Source: Gnetum montanum (lineage: Eukaryota; Streptophyta; Gnetopsida; Gnetales; Gnetaceae). Taken from it: a stretch of DNA of 64,000 nt. Below the pieces are notes generated by a model. The model saw nothing but the letters and a program-made list of their open reading frames with translations. It was not told the DNA's origin and made no database searches. Location of the stretch: the NCBI GenBank assembly GCA_015680685.1, contig MNCI01002233.1:193888-257887 (forward strand), written 5' to 3'. This document shows, piece after piece, positions 57,105-64,000 of the stretch (position 1 is the first letter of the stretch; the number at the start of each line of letters is the position of its first letter). A program made the translations under genes and the position numbers.

Positions 57105-58895
57105 TAATGATGCCTATTGAAATATTCATAGTAAAAATATCATTATTAATTTTTGTGAAGACAATAACAGTAATTTGATTTCATAGAATTTGGAAATGTT
57201 TGCTATTAAGTATAACAAGAATAAATTTGTAAGGTGTGTTGATGAACTTGATTATCCTAGTTGTGGTATGGATTAGTGTGAAGGAAATCCTAGTTATGGT
57301 GATTATGATAAATGAAGGATAAGTGAGAAACTTTCAAATGCCAAGTAGAAAAACATTAAGAAGAGGGGAAGAAAGGGAAGAAAGAATGCTAAGTTAAGCA
57401 AGCCTAATCATTTTTCCTTTTTCTTATTCTTCATTTGTTATAGGATTGATCCATCATGGATATGTAACTAAGGCATTCCAAGGAGATGTTCAAATGAAGG
57501 AAGCATGATGGAGCATGAGGACAACACTCCAAGCATAATAAAAGCTTAAAACCAAACCCTCATGCATTGTGACTAGGGGTGATACTCATTCTCATAATGT
57601 TTTTGATGCATTGAGGCATGATAGCTATGCTAAGTATGATGGCCTTGAGTTTTGAGGACATGATACCTTTCAACTTAAGAAAGATCATCAAGAATGATAT
57701 TCTTAAAAATATGAGAGATGATGAGAATATTACCTAGCCTAATTCATTACTCCTTGATAGGGGTCCCACTAGTTTTGGATCAATTGAATTTATTATACAA
57801 ATCGTACTATGATTTGTTCATAACCTTTGAAGATAATGTTGAATAGATTCCCAAGAGTACTCATTTATATCATTATGTTTAATAAATATAGAAGATGATA
57901 TGATACATATGATATAGTAAAAACTTATATTACCGTAGTAAGAAATAGAAAAAATATTTAAGATTTTATATTTTATAATTTATATATATCTTAAAATATA
58001 AGAATAAAAAAATATAAACACACATGCATTGTAATCCCTCATGGATATGAGTGCAATGCTTGTGTTGCAATCCCTCTTAGGAATAGATGCAACACTACTT
58101 TTGAAAAGCAATAAGTGACTCTTAGTCATAACCTCAATGTTCTAACATCATGTCATATAGTTATGACCTATTTGGATAAGAAATGAATCATTGCAACTCA
58201 ATCAAACAAGAATTAAATAAATATTTTTTTATTTTAATGTTTAAGGAATAAATGGTAGAATTAGAAAAAAAATGTAAGCTTTATTCACTATGCAAATATT
58301 GGACTCCGCATCAACTAAATGGTACTAGACTAGGTAAGCAAGGTAGCACTCTAAAAGAGTCTATCTACACTTGTAAAAATGATGACTCAAAATACATATA
58401 AGATAAGGAAGGAAATAAATTTACCCAAGGAAGAAGAGCTCTTCACATAAAATCAAACACAAAAAACTAAACAGAAATGAAAATTATGCTTAAGATGTGT
58501 ATGAAAATTCATTTAAAGTATTTATAGTTTTTGCATGAAAATAGAGAAGATTCATCAATACCTAAGCATCAATAGATGTCCTTCAATATAACCCAAGCTA
58601 ATACTAGTCACACTATAGAAAAAGAAGACCAAACTAGGCTTGGTGAAGGTATATCAGTGCCCCTGCAGTAATGCAGTAGAGTACAGTAATGTAGGATAGT
58701 TAGCTGCCCCCTGACACCCTTCCCCACCACCNTCATTTTAAAGACCTCTAAAATCATGAACACAACCTCAAAGTATGACATAAAGAACTATGATGCATCT
58801 TAGAAGACCAAGAACCTTGATCAAATGTGCTAGACTATAAACATAGGACACATGAAATACTTCCTAAATCTAGGGCTTATAATTGACTTACAAAT
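57105..58895. other. Element H interior, non-coding
   Basis: AT-rich sequence without a supported gene. An ambiguous base is at 58732, in a C-rich stretch. Confidence 0.5.
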
Positions 58896-60730
58896 TGTCA
58901 CTTGACATCTTATCAATCCTCAAGTGTTTATTCTATGTTATGTGCATTTTCTTATGTCTTGTTCTTGAGAAGTTTGAGGTGTTCTAGAATCTCTAAGAGC
59001 TTGTTGGAATCATTTGATACTTTAACTTAGATGCTTAACTATTTTGGATTATGCTTGGAAATACATATTCTTTTGTCAAAAGACATCTTATTCTAGGTAA
59101 ATAGTTGCGGACCGAGAATTTAAAAGGGGGGTTGAATATGTTCCCCCATTAAAAATGTTGTAGCCACCAAAATCAAAGATAATTTTTACATGATTTCCTA
59201 ACTTGGGTACATCCACACTCAAAGGGTGAAATCCATGCACAACTTTGGACTTTGTTCCTTCAAAATGTGATTTTAAGAGCACTACAACCTTTACAAGATT
59301 TGATATTCATTCTAGAGTGTTTCATCACTACACAACCACTCAATCCCACAAGGTTCCAACAAGCTCAAACTATGGTTTAAAGGATCCCACAACCTTTACA
59401 AACATAAGCTCCACTCTGGATTATTTTGTCACTACAAAATCACTCAACCCCACAAGGTCTGCACAAGCTCAATGAAGATGCCTTTCCACAACAAGCACAT
59501 CAATCCCACAAGGCTATGAGAAAGAAAGAAACAAGAACAAGGAAAGAGTACACTTGAATTATAGTTCCCTTGTACTTGAGGCTCAATATAATCAATACAA
59601 TAAAATGATAATATGACAAAGAATAAAGAAAAATTCTCTAGAGTAGCCAATAATGAAAATTTCAATGAAAAAGGCTTTCATAATTTCCAAGATTTTCACT
59701 TTGTCTTATACTCTCAAAGTTTCCAAGAACTTTTTAGAATTCATGCAATGACTATCAATTGGCTAGTATAGATGTCTACTTCAAGGATGACACATCTATT
59801 TATGACTAGCTTCAATGCAGGAGAGATGTCTACTTGAAGGTGTAGATGTCTATTATGAGATGTCTTCCTATAGATGTCTATTGTGTTAGATAGAGGTCTA
59901 CTATTTCAATGAGATGTCCACCTTCCAAAAACACTTTGAGATATGAAGCATTTCTTTGACCATTTGGCTTCTCAATAGTACTTGAAACATCTTTTTTTTT
60001 CTTGTAGACTTTATTAACATCCACATTCATATCTCATCCATTTTAATCTTCATTTCATTGTTGTAGATCATGTTCTTGAAGTCTTTTACTAAATAACTGT
60101 CCTATGGTCCTACAAGATCACAATCACACATACACATTCTACATTCTCCATTTTCTCTAAGGTTTTGACATACCAAAAGATCAACAGATGTCTTCAACAT
60201 CTAAAAGACATCATTTCTGTAATTCTAGCTCTTAGCATAGACATCTTTCCTAGGCCAAAAATGTCTTTTCTATAGTTATCTTCAACTCAAAAAAGATGTC
60301 TTCTCACTTCAATGATGTCTTCTTTGATAGATTCTAACAAATATTAATTTTTATTTTTGCTATCAAGGTGAAATTAAACTTAAGAAAGTATAAATAGGCA
60401 TTAAAGGCCTTAGTTTGAGTAGAAGAAAATGAAGGTAAGAGTAAGGTACTTGAGAAATATTGATAGAATTTATTATAACTATTTATGTCTTAAGCTTGTG
60501 CTATAAGTATGAGTGATTGAGAGATTAAGAGGGGAAATGTGTGGCCTCTAAGATCATTACGAAGTTTGAGTTGAACTTGGCTCCTAATATTTTATGTATT
60601 TCTCTATTTTATGAGTGGTTTAATAAAGGAATAGTTTCTCCATTTCCTTGTATTTTTTTTCTAAGCTAATTTTTCTTAAAAAGTTTGTGGATTAGATCCT
60701 TTTAGGATTTATTGAGAAAAATCCATATCA
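58896..60730 (+). repeat. 3' LTR of element H, interrupted
   Basis: It matches the 5' LTR on both sides of an insert: 58896-59102 and about 60225-60730. Its last bases (ATCCATATCA) correspond to the end of the 5' LTR (ATACATGTCA). Confidence 0.65.
59103..60224. mobile_element. 1.1-kb insert in the H 3' LTR
   Basis: It starts near TTGCGGACCGAGAATTTAAA with a G-rich run and ends before TAATTCTAGCTC. It carries its own cluster of AGATGTCT motifs (59768-59935). It may be a solo LTR or a short non-autonomous element; no clear terminal repeat was found. The short open frames in it are not supported as genes. Confidence 0.45.
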
Positions 60731-62640
60731 AGACCATTATGCTAGGATTAGAGAAAGCCATAGAAGATCACTTTCATCCTCACCATTTTTTCTAGCAAAT
60801 CCGTAGCCATTAATTCTAGTGAAAATATCACTAAAAATCTTATCATGCTTACCTTCTATAAAACGTTTAAAGGTATAGACCCATAGTATCTATAGATACC
60901 AAAAGAATTTATGGTCTATACCTTTCTTGATGCCTTGAAAATTTGTGAAATTATAGATCCCTACCTTCCATGGCACCAATAAATACCAAAAGTCCATAGC
61001 TCCTAGATAAAAAAAAAATTATTTTCAAAATTTAACTTCGAATATGAAAAATTGGTCAAATGAGTTAACTAGTAATGGATGACTTAAAAAATTTGTGATT
61101 AATTACATTTTTTTGATACTAGTACTAGGATGGATGATCTTTTAGGAAGTCTCAAATTTCATGCCTTAACTTTTTAACAAAAATATATATAACTTCTAAT
61201 CATGGAAGAAATTTTTAATAAACAAATAATCATTTTTAGTAGATTTCAACATCCCAAATCTAATGGCTTTAATAGCATGAAGAGCTAAATTTAGTATCAC
61301 TTGGGCATTTGATGTCTACTTTTAACATATAAATAGTCATTACTAATATTTTTTGACTTCTAAATTCAGTGGTGATGTTAGATTAGTCATTTAGGAAGAT
61401 GATAATTAGGTTATAGTCTACGTCATGCATTAGTAGGTCCATATGGTAGATTAACTAACCATGTCTAACAATCTAAAAGTTATGATCAATAAGTATAATC
61501 ATTTTTTATCATCTTAGGCCTTAGGATTGAGTGAATATAATAGACTTAGGCCTTCAACCATTAACCCTAGGCTTGTAAATCCTAGTTGGTCATTCATTAT
61601 ATTGTTAGAGTTGATGTCCTAAGGGAGTGTAAAAATGTCATTAAGAGCCTAGGAAATGAACCTAAATTATTACCAACCCAATGAATCAAGTAGTTGAAGA
61701 ATTAATTGGCAAACCAAAAATGCAATACTTATACCAACCTAGTAAGTAACTAGATCATTTTACAAACATTAATCATCATGAAGAATCATAATCTTGTACC
61801 AATAAGGTGTATGATATTCATATGCAGAAATGCATTAGGAAAGAATTTGAGTATGAAGGTTGCAACATATAATGTACTAATAAGGTCCTAGAAAATGAAA
61901 GATAACATCCACTATGTTCATCTTGGACCTTGGATTGACATGAATATTAATACTCATGTATCCTTGAAAAATTAAAAGATTTAAATTTTGATATCTTATA
62001 TCTACAAGAAGTCCTTCCATGGGAATTTCTAATCAATTATAACCCAATCTAAGAAATTTTGGATATAAAGGTATCCATAAGAAAAAAATTTTGTAATGGT
62101 TCTTCATTTGAGTTATCTAGATTAGTTTAGCTATATATTTATGATATATTTCTATATTTGGCTAAGAGAAATTTTCATATTTTTCAAGTTAAAAAATCTC
62201 AGATTGATTCATTGATAATTGATTTTTGAAGGACAAAGTCCAAGTTACAATGTAGTTGGACTCTCACAAATAATAAATATAGAATTTCATCTCTTATACC
62301 AGCGTTATGATAATAATTATTTACCACGATAAAGTCTAGCAAAAAAAACATGAGCAAGAGAACCTCCCCTTACAATTACAATGGTAAACTTAATTTGTCA
62401 TGACAAAGAATGACTCTCTTCGATGGAGATGATAATTAGCCTCTCGGCCAAAACTAGCCTACTACAAGAATCATAACATAGATGATTATGTGATCTTCTA
62501 CAAAGAAGAAAAATTCAAATTAATATAAAGGTTTGAATAGAGATTAGAAGACATTACTTTTTGAAATTATAAAACTTCAAGTCATAGGAAAGAAAGAAAA
62601 ATTAAGATTCTAGAGAAGCCACATAGCCTTAGCATTGGTA
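60731..62640. other. AT-rich unassigned stretch
   Basis: No domain, LTR end or RNA gene recognised on either strand. Confidence 0.5.
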
Positions 62641-62667
62641 ATTAAAATGTAATCATTAGGAAGATGT

Positions 62668-62690
62668 ACATGTGTGCTCAGCACACATGT
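62668..62690. repeat. Perfect 11-bp inverted repeat
   Basis: Arms ACATGTGTGCT and AGCACACATGT around a single C. Confidence 0.95.
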
Positions 62691-62982
62691 AATCTTAGAT
62701 CCAACATGCCCATATGTCAGACTTTGTCAAGTGGCCTACTTGATAAATGAAATTAAGCTTGAAGTACAAGCTATTATTATCCTCTATGAAGAATTCAATG
62801 CAAAATTTGGAAGTGATGTTCATCAATTCTTAAAATATAAACATGTGAATGAACCTTTGAAAAATAAGACTAATTTGAAAAATAAATTTCTCTCAATCCA
62901 TCATACAATCCCTTTAGCTAGTGCATACTTTGTCTACTTCAAATCCTTAGTAGATAAGTTAAATCCCAAAATTTATGAATAG
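62674..62982 (+). CDS. Unrecognised 102-aa open frame
   Basis: Lys- and Asn-rich, with EIKLEVQAIIILYEEFNAKF as its clearest helix. It may be part of a gag or another element gene; similarity to a known family was not recognised. It directly precedes the I LTR. Confidence 0.25.
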   Translation: MLSTHVILDPTCPYVRLCQVAYLINEIKLEVQAIIILYEEFNAKFGSDVHQFLKYKHVNEPLKNKTNLKNKFLSIHHTIPLASAYFVYFKSLVDKLNPKIYE

Positions 62983-63208
62983 TGGATGTTAATTGATATT
63001 TTTTTATAAGAACCATAGTTTACTAATTATGCTATCATGATTACTAAAGTTGTATTAATATCCTTCTTTGTTAAGACCTTAGATTACATTTTGTGGGATA
63101 TATAATTCTTATAAGTTACTAAGATAGTGGAGTTAATCCCTAAGGAAGATGTTGAAGAGTAAGATCAAACCCTACATCTTGAACAAAGGCATATGACAAT
63201 GTTTCCCT

Positions 63209-63527
63209 TGATGAATCATGGTTTGCCAGGCCCTGATATCTGGTATGCAATATTACGGCCTAGATACGATATCGTATACATGATACTATGATTCCTATGT
63301 TAGCTTATAAATATAGCACTTAGGAACATGACAAGGGGGAAGAATTGATCATTAGAGAGATAGAAGTTCTTTTCTTTTGGCAATTTAGCTTTTAGTTATT
63401 CTTAATGCATGCTTGTAGTGTGATGTTTGTAATTGTATGACACCTTTGTTTCAGTGTGATGTACTTGGACACATGCATGTTCAGTAATAAAGATTAAGAT
63501 TACTTTCCTCATTGTAGCATTCACTTA
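63209..63527 (+). repeat. Start of an A-type LTR (element I)
   Basis: Starts TGATGAATC and follows A's 3' LTR through TATAAATATAGCAC, GTGTGATGTTTGTAAT and ACACCTTTGTT to the GCATTCACTTA stretch. The U3 has GATATC palindromes, for example ATACGATATCGTAT at 63264-63277. It is cut at 63527 by the J LTR. No polypurine tract precedes it, so it is probably a 5' LTR. Confidence 0.75.
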
Positions 63528-64000
63528 TGATGCGACGCGATATCACATGGGCCATGATATCGTGTATGCAATATCGCGTCCTCTGCGATATCACATCCCA
63601 CGTGATATTGCGTACGCGATATTGTGTCATCCCCTGTGATATCGCGTACGCGATATCGTAGTGCACTGCCAAGTCTATAAATAAGAGGCTGCTCTCCCTT
63701 GTTTTCTCATCTAGATCTAGACCTTAGTGAAACTCTAGCAATTTTACCTCTCCAGAGATGGAATATTTTCCATGTGCCTATAGTAGGAGCTCCAAAGTGA
63801 ACGAATCTTTATTCGAGCAAATATTGTACCTGAACACATGTTTGTGTATAGCAATAAAGATGAAATTCTTGGATAAACCTTGCAGTGCATGGAATAGGCT
63901 AATTAGGATTTTTTTTTTATTTTTATTTATTGTTTATTATTTAATTTCTTTATTAGTTATTAAACCTCTCTCAACCCTTCTCTCCTAGTTAAGTGCCTCA
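63528..64000 (+). repeat. Start of a C-type LTR with GATATCGCG U3 (element J)
   Basis: Starts TGATGCGACG inside the I LTR. The U3 (63535-63660) is a tight array around the perfect 20-bp palindrome GATATCGCGTACGCGATATC at 63638-63657. TATAAATA follows at 63676-63683. The part after it (GAATCTTTATTCGAGC...GCAATAAAGATGA) matches element C's LTR. It runs off the window end. Confidence 0.75.

Larger units (their letters stand above)
55040..60730 (+). mobile_element. Element H: LTR element without recognisable pol
   Basis: Two diverged direct repeats (about 55040-55833 and 58896-60730, the latter with an insert) flank about 3 kb. Right after the first repeat, TAGTATTAGAGT (55837) resembles the initiator-methionine tRNA primer site with G-to-A and C-to-T changes. 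The interior encodes only short open pieces; no protease, reverse transcriptase or integrase was seen, so it fits a large non-autonomous derivative. LTR boundaries are approximate. Confidence 0.65.

Noticed and set aside
63481-63672. Minus-strand 63-aa frame over the GATATC array
   Set aside because: Produced by the palindromic repeats of the U3; no protein similarity.
1-64000. tRNA or rRNA genes, CRISPR arrays, prokaryotic operons
   Set aside because: None seen; the short repeats are irregular and belong to retrotransposon LTRs and untranslated regions.

Overview
This window looks like heterochromatic DNA from a large-genome seed plant. It is long terminal repeat (LTR) retrotransposons inserted into one another, with AT-rich filler and no intact host gene. 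Both plant Ty3/gypsy lineages with extra genes are present: Athila-like elements (primer site complementary to tRNA-Asp, long 3' gene) and Tat/Ogre-like elements (dual RNase H, gag knuckle CX2HX4HX4C). Most in-frame stops lie where CAA, CAG, CGA or TGG would be expected, which fits long C-to-T decay under heavy cytosine methylation. A gymnosperm is a reasonable guess, but it is inference only.

Layout. 1-8136: 3' part of a Tat-like element (E), inserted in the 5' LTR of an Athila-like element (A). A runs from 8137 to 47426 but is split by two full elements, B (Tat-like, 14655-32002) and C (Athila-like, 32012-45109), which inserted 9 bp apart in A's 3' gene. 47440-47670: an LTR end (G) that flanks A. 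47671 to about 52700: an inverted older Athila-like element (F). 52700-55039: unassigned. 55040-60730: an element without a recognisable pol (H), with its 3' LTR interrupted by a 1.1-kb insert. 60731-63208: unassigned. 63209-64000: one Athila-type LTR (I) interrupted by another (J).

Two features stand out. First, element B carries, between protease and reverse transcriptase, an antisense gene of about 4.4 kb with at least five GT-AG introns whose reading phases close. Its second exon looks like an NLI-interacting-factor/FCP1-type HAD phosphatase domain. Element E carries a diverged copy with matching splice positions, so the gene travels with the family. Second, the Athila-like elements A, C and F each have, upstream of the 3' gene, a block resembling the U3 promoter of their own LTR, followed in C by a well-formed 5'-UTR intron that ends exactly at the gene's ATG. 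This suggests an internal promoter for the 3' gene that changes together with the U3. The U3 regions share a design of short repeated CpG-containing palindromes, with a different palindrome in each family.

Every gene here is decayed, so roles are those of the ancestral elements. All homology calls come from reading translations by eye; no database search was run.
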